The translations under genes and the position numbers were made by a program. From assembly GCA_946807835.1 (NCBI GenBank), contig OX327686.1, positions 14,942,001 through 15,006,000 on the forward strand: a stretch of 64,000 nucleotides of DNA. Reading direction: 5' to 3'. The stretch is from Ailanthus altissimus (taxonomy: Eukaryota; Streptophyta; Magnoliopsida; Sapindales; Simaroubaceae). The notes beneath the pieces are model-generated. The model was not told where the DNA came from. It was given only the letters and a program-made list of their open reading frames with translations, and did not search any database. The stretch's first letter is position 1, and each line of letters starts with the position of its first letter. This document shows positions 1 through 12,908 of the stretch, piece by piece.

Positions 1-1593
1 CCCACAGTTAGCCATGTTGAAAGATATAAATGCTAAATGTTAGCACAACTTCTTTTAAGTTGGTTATAATACTCAGCGAAGATCCAAGAGCTAGAGCCTT
101 GTTTGTAATGGGACATAGACCTGGGAATATACTAGTAACTACATAGTTGCAAAAGTTGCAATCAAGTGCCAGAAAATGTCAGTTACGCAAGTATGTTCTC
201 GAATATTGTCCCTAATCTATTTCTACCGATACAAGTCTGTCGATGGATACCTTTATATAGATCAACATATGTCGTACCTATAGGGTATAGATAGTTGTTC
301 CTAGCCGACCGTGAGTTTGGAGCTTATATTGACATATGGGTATCCAGTTATGACTGGATATAGGATGGATTCACGAGGGCCTCCGATGGACACCCTATGT
401 AAGCCGTCAATAGAGGATTCTCTCAAGTTGAGTAGTATACATAGTCCTTTGATCTGAGTGCCATGATGGGCTTGCAAGTGATCCACCATACTTTGGTTCT
501 ACGCATGTCACAGACCTTTTATGGTGTGACCATTGGGTGTCGCTGGGAATAATTCGATGCTTATTGAGTCCGATGTGTACATATATAGGATCCGTCAAGT
601 CGCATAAGGAGTAAGATATCTAGATTCTTCGAGACTGTATCTCAGAAAGTCTTGTGGCCACAAGCATTAATCCTGGAAAAGAGTTTCCGCCAGGGTGGAA
701 TGGTATGGTAAAGAAGTTTGTACATATTGTTTAGTGAGATATAAGTCTAGAGATATGACATGAATGAGCACATGGGGATTTGATGGTGATAATTTATATC
801 CCCACACATCCAAGATATCATTACGGTAGGACTATACGTATGCGTTATGGCCTCAGCTTGGATGATCGACGCACTGATTTGTATTTTCGTGACATATGCG
901 TGGGGCAATGTTCACGGACTCATAGAATAGTTTCATTTGACGAATCAGGCATGGAACTAGGGAGTCCCGCGATATGGATTGTACTTGTTGAGCACTAGGG
1001 TAGCGTACCATATTAAATTATTTAATCCAGCAATATCTAGCACTACTACGGGAATGCGTACGTATCTATATTTAAGCGTTAAATATAATAATTAGTCAAT
1101 AATTATTATTTATTAATTTTATAATGACATGTGGTGTATTGTGGACCCTCGGTTGAGTTTACCTAAGTGCGGGTATAGTGGGACCCATTAGGGGGTAGAC
1201 TTAGTAACTATTCATGAGGGGCAAAATAGTCATTTCACACAATAACTATTAATTGTTAAATAATTATAAATATCTCATTATTATATATTATTTTATTATA
1301 TAATATTATTATATTATATATTGCAATTTAGTTGTCAAGCATTATTTTTATTTTATATTATTATTTTATAAGCAAGATGGCCTTGTTTAATATTATTATA
1401 TATAATATTATTATTCTATTAATATGAGATATATATTTGTGTGTGTGTGAATTCGGTGGAGTAGGAAAAAATAAAATTGTTTCATTTTCTATTTAGGTGC
1501 CGAGAGAAAATGAAGAGAATTGCTTCATTTTTATTTTGGTTTCAATTGTTTTGTTTTTTAGACCAAAATAAAAAGTGTTGGTTTCAAAACATG
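1..1593 (+). mobile_element. Copia-type LTR, copy 1, left part (starts before the window)
   Basis: This stretch is the reverse-complement homologue of 36.7-38.2 kb, seen in shared blocks such as the ATGCTAAATGTTAGC block near base 30 and the GGGTGTCGC block near 537. The two copies therefore form a large inverted repeat. Copy 2 has LTR-like TG/CA ends and a near-perfect target duplication, so this copy is read as the same LTR in the opposite orientation, with roughly 175 bases lying before base 1. It is interrupted at 1593 by another insertion and resumes at about 4374. Open frames here (for example 301-489 and 780-998) have no recognisable domain. The copia assignment rests on resemblance of the LTR end to the copia LTR at 57831, so it is an inference. 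Confidence 0.7.
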
Positions 1594-4368
1594 TGACAGG
1601 ACCCGACCCGAGACCCTCTATTATAGATCTCAGCGGCCCTGCCGGGCACCCCGACGGAAGTTCCTCCGAACCTAACTGGGTAAGTTAAGAAATTCTGCGA
1701 AACGAACCCCTTTTTAATTCTTGTTACTACTAAGAAGATCTAGTAATATACATGAAAACGACATCTTAGTTTTAAAAACAAACGGACAGAGTTTCCCCTG
1801 TTTTTCAGAAAATCCATATAAACCTGCAAAGAAATTTCACTTCTAATTCCAACACATCTCAATTCTACCAATTCAGACCTCCGGTCCTTTTCAAATCAAA
1901 TCCAACACAACTCAATTATTTCGTGTAAATCACAAAATAAGCATAATCATAAAAAGTAAAAACGATCATCATAAACTGGAAATCTCTTCTTCTTGATTCA
2001 ACACATACTTACAAATATACATGCCTACAACTATTATGCATAAATTAAAGAGTGCTATTAGCACATTTACATGTACAAAAATTATCTTTGGATTTGGCCC
2101 ACTACTCGGCGATAGGAGAATCAGCAGCTTGCGTTCCGAGACCTGCACCTGGGAAAGGGGTTTAAAACATAAAACATAAAACGAGTGAGCTAAAGGAGCT
2201 CAGTGAGTGTAAATAAGAATTCAATTACAAGAATATTATACAAAGATAGCAATTTCTAAAGTACATGCAGAAGTTATGTTTCTAAAACGGATGTAAAATT
2301 GTAAAACGCTTTCTAATATCATATGCTAATGAAATCTTGCCGAGCGGGTTTTATCTACATCTTTGGAAAACTATATTCAGAATCTGTATAACATAATAAC
2401 TGCTATGTGCATATAAATGCATAAATGCTATCGGTAAATCAAAAACTAGTAAAATCCTCGCTCGGCCATTTTCTTTCTAAACTGTACCAATGGTAACCCT
2501 AAAGCTCTATACCCACACAGCGACTCAACTAGCACCGCATACGTGAGTAGGTCACGGGGCACCTCAACTAGCAGCACCCACAGTGACATCTCAAGACATC
2601 TCACTGGCTACGCAGCAGAATCCTACATCGCATGCATATAGCGAGACAATATCCCGTACACATAGAGTGACTCACATGACTCGACATCCCGACTTTCCGG
2701 AGTTAGTGACACACCCCCAAGACTTGCCCATGTGCACGGGATATACCGGCCGGGTCTAATACAATCATCACCACTATAATCTGAGGGTATCAATGGCCTT
2801 AAAACAAATGCAGAAATTTTAAAACTGTTTCACCAATCGATCATGTAAAAGCATGTCTATGAATATATCAAGATCATAAATCATGTTTATGCATCGAAAG
2901 CTCATAAAACATACATAGTCATTATGCGAAAACATAATAACCGAAAAGTAAAAGAAATGGAAAATTTTCACTCACAACCGCTCCGCGCTCAATTTCGCTC
3001 CCGATTCCTGCTCCCGTTAACGCTCTCGGTTATCCTCACCTACGCGCCATAAATGACATTTAGAACAAAATCGAACACTAGAATCTCATTTAACTACTAA
3101 ATGCCCTAATCGGCATACAAAGCCCGGATGTAAACTACTTCCCGATTTTAGTTACGGAGCCATAATCGAAACTAACTCACCATCCGGCGCCCTGAAAATT
3201 ATTGACCATCTTATAATTTGATTGGACATACTTGCCCTTCACCTTTCCAACATGGACAATTATGTCCCATTTTCTTCATTTTTGGGTTTTTTCATCAACC
3301 ATATACATTCAATTCACAATATGCATCATTTACACACAACAATTCAATCAAAACACCACTCAATTCCTAACTTCCCTAAAGTGGCAGAATTTCACCCTAG
3401 GTTCCAACACATTCCTTTTCTCAATTTCTTATTCTAATTACAATAAAATCATGCCAATTTCATTCTAAAGCCCTAATTACAATCAATTGAAATCTCTACA
3501 ACAAAATCACCAAAAACCCTAATTCTCACCTTGCCAATTTCTTCAAATTGATGACTCCTTCAAGCTCCAAACTAGAATCCAACTCAATCTAAGCCAAGAA
3601 TACACATAAGAACATCAATTAACACATTCTTGAATTCTCACTTATCAAACTCATAAAAGATACTTTTCTTACCTCTTTTTCTTGAATTTCCACTAATAGA
3701 GACTTCAATTAAGCTTAGGGATTGGTTTGTAACCTTAATTTGGCTTGATTACACATAAAAAATCATGAAAAAAAAACTTGAATAGTCACTGTAGCAGCAC
3801 CCCCCTTTGAAGCTCGAATTTCTCTCTTTTTTTTGGCTGAGTGTTGGTTTTGATCTCTCTTCAAATTTCTACACACTTCTAACATATATATAGTGCTCCC
3901 TCAATTTACCATTTTGTCCTTCAACTTACTTAAAACTTCTAATTTGCCATTAGTTAAAAACTAATTATGTAATTAGTTCATTTGTAACTATTTAGTTAGA
4001 ATACTTCAAAGAACTAACTAGAACTTCCAACTTGGCAATCCATGAGATTTCTTCTAATTGGTCCATTCTCTAATATATGAATTATGTTTCTCAACAAAGG
4101 CTTATTCCATTCATAACCCTTAAATGGAAATTCATGTAGTAAATTAGAATTTTCTTTTCCAAGCCAATAGAGAAAAATTCTAAAAATATTCTAGGGTCGT
4201 CCGGCGCACCGATCAAGTGTGAAATTACCAAATTAGGTCTAATATCTCTCACGTGCACTATAAAGAAAATATTTCTAATAGGGTTAAAATCGAGTAACCC
4301 TACGGTGTCTTATTTATTCTATACCGAAATCTAGGCGCCAATACTACTAATAGGGATTGGATGTTACA
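1594..4368 (-). mobile_element. Solo LTR of a long-LTR (gypsy-like) retrotransposon, nested in copy 1
   Basis: The element begins TGACAGGACC and ends GGATGTTACA. It splits the flanking copia-type LTR cleanly, with near-duplicate flanks ACATG (1589-1593) and GCATG (4369-4373), 4 of 5 matching. No gag or pol similarity is present over 2.8 kb. Read on the minus strand it has a TATATATA box near 3885-3893 and a CTCACTGAGCTCC block near 2195, a layout resembling the solo LTR at 44155-47008. Orientation is inferred from those two signals. It could instead be a large non-autonomous element without coding capacity. Confidence 0.65.
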
Positions 4369-4373
4369 GCATG

Positions 4374-4859
4374 GCTGGCCAAAGATATGAAGAAGAGGAG
4401 ATTTTCTCTCTTGTGAATTGGTTTCAAATGTTAAAACCAGTTTATAAATTATCTTCATTATTGCTACCAGTTAAATCAACCAAGATTTTATTTTATTGTT
4501 CAAAGAGTTGATTAAGGGAAAAATAAATTCAAAGGGTTTAAGTGCTAAACCCAGTATTAGATTTGGAGCTATTGTTCTAGCTTACCAAGCCCACCGAGTT
4601 GGTGACTAGAACTGCCAATGAGTTGGTCTCCAGGTAGACTCCTAAGATACACGTGTAAAACGTTACATGTTTCGGTGATTTCTTAACATTTCAAATATAT
4701 TATATAATTAATATATTATATGATTAATATATTATTTATTGTGTTTATTGTATGATTTAGTTATTTCGCAATGCTAAATATGTATAAGATATGTATTTTA
4801 TGCAATAAATACTATTGCACATGTATACACCCACGTATATTAGATCCTCGATAGAAACA
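4374..4859 (+). mobile_element. Copia-type LTR, copy 1, right part
   Basis: This is the continuation of the LTR interrupted at 1593. The block ACACCCACGTATATTA near 4828-4844 matches the reverse complement of 36288-36304 at the other copy's edge. The end is placed at about 4859 (GATAGAAACA), where similarity stops. No primer binding site follows, so this is a solo LTR or one detached from its own internal region. Confidence 0.6.
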
Positions 4860-5144
4860 ATTTTATTAGTAAGTGGAACAAAGTTATATATAAGTAAAAC
4901 TTTATACATAGGCAGATCTAAAAGAAATCTAATTAGTTTTAAAGATACTCGTTGAAATGGATATCACATTAAAATTTTGAGAAAAAATAATGTTAATATA
5001 TTTGCATTACTTCCAACGTCTGAAAAAAGAAATGTATACTTGAATAGTTTCCTGCCTTATCCTCTAGTTTGCATTATACAATCATAAATTCAATTAAAAG
5101 TTATGTAGCAATGAACAAGAAGTTCAATAATCAAAAAAAAAATT

Positions 5145-6050
5145 TGCTATGGCATGCCACCTTCGGCATCCAAATCAGTTATGATGTTTAGGATCATTGA
5201 AAATTCTTATGGACATCTATTAAAGAACCTAAAAATTATGTTGTCTAATGAGAATATTTTTACCACTCACTAACAAGCCAAACTTGTAGTTAGACCATTT
5301 CTTTATAAGTTGGTCTAAAATCTCCATCATTTTTACAAATGATTCAATAAGATATTTTTGGACCATTCACTCACAAGCGGACTTTTTCTCTATTTTATGA
5401 TTTTGATTAATGCATCTACAAGATGATTACATGTTTGTTTATTGTCTACATGAAAAATATTTTATTCATTAAATTTCTAACATAAATCATTAGATTGAGA
5501 GCATAATTTACATATTACCCTATTAAAACCATAAATTTAAATTATAGTTATGAGTTTACATCTAAAATATTTAATAACTATTATGCATCACAAAAATCAA
5601 TGTATAACATCTTATACCACATGTTACACACACAAAATGGATTAGCAAAATTCTTAATTAAATGACTCTAGGTAATTGCACATACTTTATTGATGCACAC
5701 ACAATTATTAATTTCTGCATTGGGTCACATTATTCTGCATGTTGTAATATTAATTTGTTTTAGGTATACTACATATCATCAATATTCTTTATTACAAGTT
5801 ATACTTAGTCATCAACCTGATATATCCTATTTGATTGTATTGTGTATATACCTATAGCACCCCTATAACGCACTAAGATGTGACCTCAATGACCTTTGGG
5901 CATTTATGTTAATTTTAATTCACCATTGATTATAAAAGTATCTTGAACCCTTGATGAATGATCTATTTATCACACAATTTAAGAATTATCATTTTAATGA
6001 GACAATATTCCCAACATTAGAGGAAAGAAATTTTCTTTCTGAAGTAAGGC
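5145..6050 (+). pseudogene. Copia integrase remnant
   Basis: Short peptides recognisable across frames include HTQNGLAK (the catalytic Glu of the usual QNG-AE motif replaced by Lys) near 5630, PIKTINLNY near 5525, YLEPLMNDLF near 5945 and FNETIFPTL near 5994. These follow the normal order of a copia integrase core and its C-terminal part. Many stops interrupt them. The protein is not functional. Confidence 0.65.
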
Positions 6051-6423
6051 ATGAACCTTTTTGAAAAATGACCACAATGTCTTATTTGGATCCTTGCACA
6101 AATCAATATAAAAATGATGGATGAAGGATTCATCTTCAAAGAATTGCAAATGAATTACCAAATGCATTTACAGAAGTATCAGAAGTAACCAAGTCATATA
6201 TACAAGTTATCAATACATAAGCTCGAGTGATTGTTCCTATAGAATAATTTAATTAAAAGATAATAAATGAATCGTTTATTACATGTCAGAAGCATCGCAG
6301 ACCACTTGGTTCAAAAGAAACCGTTCTAAGGAATAAGAAAGTAAAAAATAATATTCTATTGAAAATGATGCTTGAGTCAATAAATCCGCATTCTCTAAAT
6401 CACTAATGCTAGAAGAGTTAATA

Positions 6424-6560
6424 GTCTTTAAAGAGAAACAAGTCTCTGAAGAGATACGATTTCTTGAAGAGATACAAGTCTCTGAAAAGACAAATGTCCT
6501 TGAAGAGACAAAAGTCCATAAAGAAACACAATTTCCTGAAAAGTATAAGTCCCTTAAGAG
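6424..6560 (+). repeat. 18-nt minisatellite in the copia hinge
   Basis: Six to seven imperfect copies of an 18-base unit resembling TGAAGAGATACAAGTCTC run in tandem. Read in frame they give a six-residue charged repeat of the EEIQVS/EETKVH type between the integrase and reverse transcriptase remnants. The open frame 6406-6615 spans the array and ends in KSLKRYNSRKG, which resembles the basic stretch normally found in this hinge. Confidence 0.6.
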
Positions 6561-7249
6561 ATACAATTCCAGAAAAGGTATTAGCCCTAAAATAGGCACA
6601 ATAATTTCAAAATAAAGAAAATAGTACAAATTATACTTACACAGGAGAAATGTGAAAATATAATAAAATAATTGTCGATAATGTATTCTCATTTGCAGTA
6701 GTTACTAAAATTATGAAAAATAATTTTAAGCCACAAACTATTGATGAATGTATAGAATGACAGAACTAGCTATAATAAAAAAAAAGGTAATTCAAACAGA
6801 ATTGACTTTTATAATCAAGTATAAAATATTTAGACCTATAGTTCAGACACCTGAAGATGTCTAACCTGTAGATATAAACGAGTTTCTAAACAAAAACATA
6901 ACGAAAACTCGTTGATCAAAGTTTCTTATAAATGATTATGATGAAACTTATTCCCTTCTGATTGATACAATTACATTTTATTTTTAATAAGCTTGTTAGT
7001 CTAAAAAAAGTTTGATATGTGTTTTATGAATGTAGTGCAAACTTACCTATTAGTCACTTGACCCAAATATTTATATGAAAATTCTTTAAGGATTCAACAT
7101 GCCTAAATTACTAATGACAATTTATATTCAATCAAGCTATAAAGATATTTGTATGGAATAAAATAATCTAGGCACATGTGGTACAATTGCCTAAATAAAT
7201 ACTCGATAAAGGAAGGATATATTAATGATCCGTCTATATATATTTATAA

Positions 7250-8180
7250 AGAAGTTACATTCTGGGTTTATCATTATGGTTGTATATATGAATGGCATGA
7301 ATCTAATCGAGACTCCTAAAGAGCTCTAAAGATTATAGAATACTTAAAAAAAAAAAAATTTGAAAATTAAAGAGATAGAGAAGACCAAATATTATCTTGG
7401 CTGCAGATTGAGTACAAATCAAACGAAATCTTTATCCATTGGTCTACCTATACTAAAAAGATTCTGAGAAGATCTAATATAGATAAATTCTATCCATTAA
7501 GTACCCCGGGTTGTTCGGTCTCTTGATCCCAAAAAAATGCATTTCATCCCAAAGAATATGGTAAGAAAATACTTGGCAAGAAGTACTATATTTCAATACA
7601 ATTGATACTTTATTATATCTAACCCTATGCATCAAACCAAATATAGCTTTTGCAATAAGTTTATTAGTAAGATTTAGCTTTGTACTAACTCGACATCATT
7701 GGAATGTTAATTATGTAGATGTCTAGTACTTATCTAATTCCATAAAGCCCGCTTGCAAACCAAATATATTTTTTACTTTACAGAATTCTCATGATGATCC
7801 ATAAAAGTAAACTTTTGTTGTTATCTTCTTCAATCACTTTGAGATTCTGCACTAAATGAAGCATGCAAAAAGTACATGCAGTCTACGTCTGCAATAAATA
7901 TTCCAACTATAATCTATGAAGATAATATTATTTGTATTAGTTAAGTTAGAGATGGATACATCAAAGGAGATAGAACCAAAGTATGTTTCTAAATTATTTT
8001 ACATCTATGAGCTGTAGCAAAAAAATAAGATTAGTGTTAAACAGATACCCTCCACTAATAAATTTTATAGATCTGTTCACCAAATCTTCGCTAATGTCAA
8101 CTTTTAAAAAATTAATTACAAGATTCACATGTGCCAGCTCACCAAATTGACAAACTAATAAATGTTACTTTGAAGGGGAG
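7250..8180 (+). pseudogene. Copia reverse transcriptase / RNase H remnant
   Basis: Fragments near 7290-7500 read MNLIETPKEL, YYLGLQIEY and then a KPLSTP-like segment, matching the region after the YVDD motif in copia reverse transcriptase. Near 7910-7975 IIYEDN and GYIKGDRTK match RNase H. Frameshifts and stops separate each block. Confidence 0.7.
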
Positions 8181-8984
8181 CATTTAATTAATGGGAGCAC
8201 ATTCTTCCTGAAAAAGAATTACATCAGTTATAAGCATGCATTACACTCTTTTTTTCCTTCAACCACATTTATCCCATTAGATTTTACTAATAAGGTTTTA
8301 ATAAGGCGGTTTTAAGCATGTCCACTACCACCGTACATTATAGGGTTTTATTTATTTTTTCTTAGATTTTTGTTCTAATGGGTTTCTCCTTAGTAATGTA
8401 AAATACAACAAAAGTTATGGAATCTAATGAAATTTGTTGTAATGTAAAAGTGATGAGAGGAATGGCAGTGGATTCTTCCCTCCTCCTTTAATGATTTTAA
8501 CACTTTTAATTTTTTTCATAAGTATAATAATATTTTCCAATACTTTTCAGAGGCACCTAATACTTTTTTTATTACTTTTCAGATGTATCCTACTTGAGTA
8601 TATTATTATTTACAATACTATTCTATTTATTTTTACTTTTAAATCATTAATAAGAGGAAAAGAAAAAGTATTGCTTAGCCTACTTTCTAATCCTAGACTC
8701 ATAAACACAACTCCTCATTCGAGTCATTTCACATAATCACATTTTGGTCATAATCTCAATCCTAGCAATTGAACAATAAAGTCAAGAACTCATACAGTTC
8801 CCTAAAAACAAACATTGCACTAGAGGTGGCATGGCACACTACAGTGTTGGGCCGCGATCTACATCTCAGCATGTCATGTCAGCACCAGTATATGGCCTAT
8901 ACGAGCCCACAATGGGTTGTGCCAGACACAACCCATAACAGGCTCGGCATGAGAACAACCCACGAGCCATACAATTTTTTTAAT

Positions 8985-9725
8985 TATTTATTTTTTAGAT
9001 ATTTTGAATATTTTTTAATATTTGTAATCATTTTTCATGATATTTTAATTGCAATTATAAATATTGTAATAATAATTAAAATTATTAATTCAAATATAAT
9101 TTGTTGATAAAAATTTATTGATATTAGATTAGAAAACTGTATTATAATCATAATTGAATTTACAATTATAATTTGTTGATAAAAATTTATTGATATTATT
9201 TTAAATATGAAATTATTATATACAAATACAAAAATAAAATGTCAAAGTTACATCACTATAGTTAGTTACAATACATCCCGACTAGTTATAATTAGTATAT
9301 CTCGAATCATGATGGATACAGTCCAACTGAAAGAAGGGATTAGGTGAGACCGTGAGAGTTCTCAAGCTGATGGCTGAAACAAGTGACCGGATAAGAGTCC
9401 CAAGAAGTTCTAATTGCCAGCCACCAACTTAAATTCTCACTCTTCTCCACCGTTCCAACCTTCGCTCTGGTACCCCAACCACCAGCTTAAGAACTCTCAC
9501 AACTCATAATGGGGTGAAAGTTTCTCAAGCTAGTAGCTAGAAATAACTAGAGCGAAGGTTGGAACAGTGAAACAGTGTGAGAGTTCAAGATGGTGGCTGG
9601 AACTTCTTGGGAACTCTTATTCAATCCTTTGTTATTACAATATTTATAATTGTAATTATACTATCGTAAGAAAAATAGTTACAAATGTTAAAAAATTATA
9701 AATATTTAAAATATCTAAAAAAAAT
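8985..9725. mobile_element. Foldback element with nested inverted repeats
   Basis: An outer inverted repeat pairs about 8985-9075 with 9635-9725; the palindromic match around AATTATAAATATTGTAAT is the clearest part. An inner inverted repeat pairs about 9391-9468 with 9549-9620, built around GAGCGAAGGTTGGAAC and CTTCTTGGGA. A short GAGAGTTCTCAAGC-like motif recurs near 9350, 9515 and 9579. A direct repeat of about 34 bases with a 75-base period lies at 9091-9200. Sequence at 8822 (AGAGGTGGCA) and the proline/glycine-codon-like GC-rich block after it resemble a hAT end, but a matching other end was not found. Confidence 0.5.
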
Positions 9726-11471
9726 TAATTATCTAAAAATAAAATAACATAATTTAACTATTAAACCTTAAAATAAAATTTCTTTAATGATCCTTCATAC
9801 ACTTTACAGCATGCCAACAAGTGTGTGATAAGTCAGAATGACTGATATAGGCCAAAATTCGGTTACAGTATTTATAACACAATATTGTTATATGATTAGA
9901 ATTGTTCATGCTAAATCTATGACTATATAATAATCTGAAATCATTTTCATTGAGTTGTTATGTTGAACAAGTTGCATTTGTAATAAATTTTTGTTTTCAC
10001 TATATTAGTGAGGTTATGAATAAATATTGTTATTGTTGTCATTTTAGGGCAATTAAAAATTCATTTTATAATAATATGACTAAGGGTGGGTAGTATTCCC
10101 AAACTCGACCTGTTTAGAAATTTTAAGTCGGGACAAAAACATGAATGGTTTCGGGACTCGTTTGGGATAGAATTCTTTGTCCCGAACGGGTCGGGTTTGG
10201 GTAATTCCCAAACTCGTTCAGAAAAGTCTCAAAATCTTTTGTTATAACACTTTCAAAACAGCATCGTTTCATGGGGGGTTGAAACGGTGCCATTTTTCTT
10301 AAGAAAAAAATCAAATTACATCCTAGAAAAGGGATCTCAAATTTTAATTCTCAAGTCTCAACTTCTTCTTCATCCATCTTTTGAGGCCAAGTTCTCAACA
10401 TCTTAGTACGACAGTGCCCCACCCACGCCATCAGTGACAGATGCCATCGACCCACCCTTTGGCCAAACTCCCCCCTGCAACCTTGCTCTCGGTCTCGGTC
10501 TCTCTCTATTTTTGGCGATTGCCATGACCGCCGTGACTTATCTGAAAGATAAGGGTTAGCCACCAACAATTGACCGTCGTGAAGCATTCGAAGGCCGAAC
10601 TGTCGAAGCAACCACCCACTGTCGCCTTCTTACTGTGTATGTAAGAGATGTATCCGTTAAATTTGTAAATTCATTTTTCTATATATTTTTCATGATATTT
10701 TTTTTGAAAGTGTTTAATGATAATCTTAAACTGTTAAACATTATAGTATTTCTATATAGTTTTTTGGTTAGATACTTAGATTTATGTCTAGTTTATCTCT
10801 TAGATAATCATATAAAATAAATTGATACATACGTTTAGATTTAGTAATAAAATATTACTACACTGAAAATACCATTAATTGTTTTGCTGCAAAAATGTAA
10901 GTAATTTTTTTGCCATTGTTGAATATGTTCATTTTGATTTTTGAAAAATTAGAAAGTAAGTAAAATTTTGATCTAGAACTGTAGGTGTGTGTTATAGGTG
11001 TCATTAAGTCCAAACATGAACTAACAAAAAAACTATGGCAAAAGAATATATTTGTTTTTTGTTTCTTGAATCTTCATAACAAAAACATGCTTATCACTTG
11101 ATTGCAACACACTAAGCACTTTATTATTGTTTTTTTTTTATTTTAATTATATTTTATCAATTTAAAAATATTAGCATAAAGTTCACTATTATGTCAATAT
11201 TAGCATGGTTGTTTATTCTTATATACAAGGTCAGTTTTTGCTATATCGTGACTGTTTGTGGTCATCCAGATTCTTTGAGGTTTTTATGCATGATATTCAT
11301 AAATATGCATTGTTTGTAGATAATAGACTTAGATTCAAGTTTAGCGGGTAATAATTTTATGGATTACATTTTCAATCAAATTTTGAGGATAATCGTGAGA
11401 GGGATATAGGTAAGGAAGAAAAAGCTTCTTTTCTGCCATGCTTTAATGGAAGAAAAAAAAGGTTATGCCAC

Positions 11472-12846
11472 TGATAAAGGCATATTTGTCATATATTTTC
11501 TCATATTTTTATTTTGTGAGAATAGATGGCTATTTATGTGCATTATTGTTATTTATAGGGACTTGAATGAAATTTAAAGAATAGTGATCGATATGTAAAC
11601 TGTAAAATGTAAACTTTTCAAAGTATAGATTTGTCGCCCCAGCGCTACAAGGATTTTCGCCCCAATGCTGGAATAGTGATTGAAATAAGAAAATCAAAAA
11701 AGACGACCTGTTTAAGTCATGATTGGCACCCCAGCGCCAGACCTTTATCGCACCAGCGGTGAAGCCGTTTTTACGTAGCACCCCAGCGACAGCAACATAG
11801 CACCCCAGTAGTAATTCGAGTCCTAATACGACGAGAATTAAAATTTTCAAGCTCATATCAATCCCTATAAAATGCCACTCATCTCCAGACTTTGAAAACA
11901 ACCTAAGACACATTTAAGAACACTAAGAATACAGAGCACAAGTTTTAGAGAGCAATTGAAATTTAATTGAAGCAACCATAGAGAGAGATTTAAGGCATTC
12001 TTCGACATCAAGAGTTTCTTAAGCAGCGCAATTAAGAGCAATTTGACGTCTATATCGGTTTGATATTGATTGTATCATAATTTCTTATTATTTTTACTAT
12101 TGTTCTCTTGTAGCCATGAGCTAAATTTATTTCCTAAGATTAATACTTGAACTCAATATGTGTGCTTAATTGCCATATCTTTTTAATATTTAATAAACTT
12201 ATTCCTTTATTATTTAAATTACTTGTTCTTAATGCTTCAATATATCTGGACAATATATGGTGAATGAATTGGTAATATTTTGATAAACTCAGAAGATGAA
12301 TCATAATATTTAGACCTAGGTAATTTGATGCATGATTGTAGAGTAACATTCAATGGCATATGCAAGTTTCAATTTAGGATAGGAATATACCAAATTGACA
12401 TGTACGATTAATAAGACTGAATCTTAATTTATTACAAGTACCATAAGAATATAGGGGATTTGGTAAATTAAGGTATACTTGCAAGACCTTGGAAGAGGCT
12501 TATGAATACATTAGTGTCTTGATTAATAAGAAAAACTAAGAGAGTTAAATATTAGAGATTAATCATTAGAAAGCATATTGAGGGATATTATTAATCTTGA
12601 ATTTTCTCTATATTGCTATCACCTAATTCTCTTTGCATTGTGTTTTTGCTTTTATATTTTCTACAGTCATTCTTAGATTTTTATTTTTCTGAATAATTAT
12701 TATAAAGACATAATTTTAATACTTGATTAAAAAGTAGAAATTATCTCTGTGGGTTCGATATCCGACTTATTAAATTCTTTTATTACTTGCATACAATAGT
12801 GTATACTTGCACTTAATTTAAGATATAAAAATATCGCATTAACCAC
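11472..12846 (+). mobile_element. Gypsy (Athila-like) solo LTR nested in the hAT element
   Basis: The start TGATAAAGGC parallels TGATAAGGCG of the solo LTR at 49441. Both share the same order of landmarks: a GGCTATTTATG block about 60 bases in, a GC-rich CCCCAGCGC cluster (11636-11810 here), a TATAAA box (CTATAAAATGCC near 11867), and the CTCTGTGGG(T/A)TCGA motif near the 3' end (12746 here). No internal coding region follows, so it is a solo LTR. The right edge is approximate and no target duplication was recognised. Confidence 0.6.
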
Positions 12847-12908
12847 AAGCATTAACATAAAGATCGAAAAGCATAGTTGCACTTCAAAAAAGTAAAACGT
12901 CAAAAGAC

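Larger units (their letters stand above)
4860..8480 (+). mobile_element. Highly degraded Ty1/copia internal region
   Basis: There is no long open frame, but fragments in changing frames match the copia polyprotein order: pre-integrase near 5145, integrase at about 5300-6040, a hinge at about 6100-6620, then reverse transcriptase and RNase H at about 7250-8140. A 3' untranslated segment with the pyrimidine-rich CTCTTTTTTTCCTTC motif follows at about 8250-8400, typical of one group of plant copia elements. Stops and frameshifts occur every few tens of codons, so this is an old copy. No flanking LTRs of its own could be identified. Confidence 0.7.

Noticed and set aside
301..998. Frames at the window start and their mirror copies at 37343-37652 as a conserved protein pair
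   Set aside because: Conservation is explained by the inverted LTR copies; frames are not kept in register and there is no domain.
6279..6692. 137-codon minus-strand frame
   Set aside because: Antisense of the 18-base minisatellite in the copia hinge; the sense strand gives the recognisable polyprotein order.
10351..10611. Minus-strand 86-codon frame in the hAT 5' region
   Set aside because: No recognisable family and no neighbouring gene signals; it lies in sub-terminal transposon sequence. A captured host fragment cannot be excluded.
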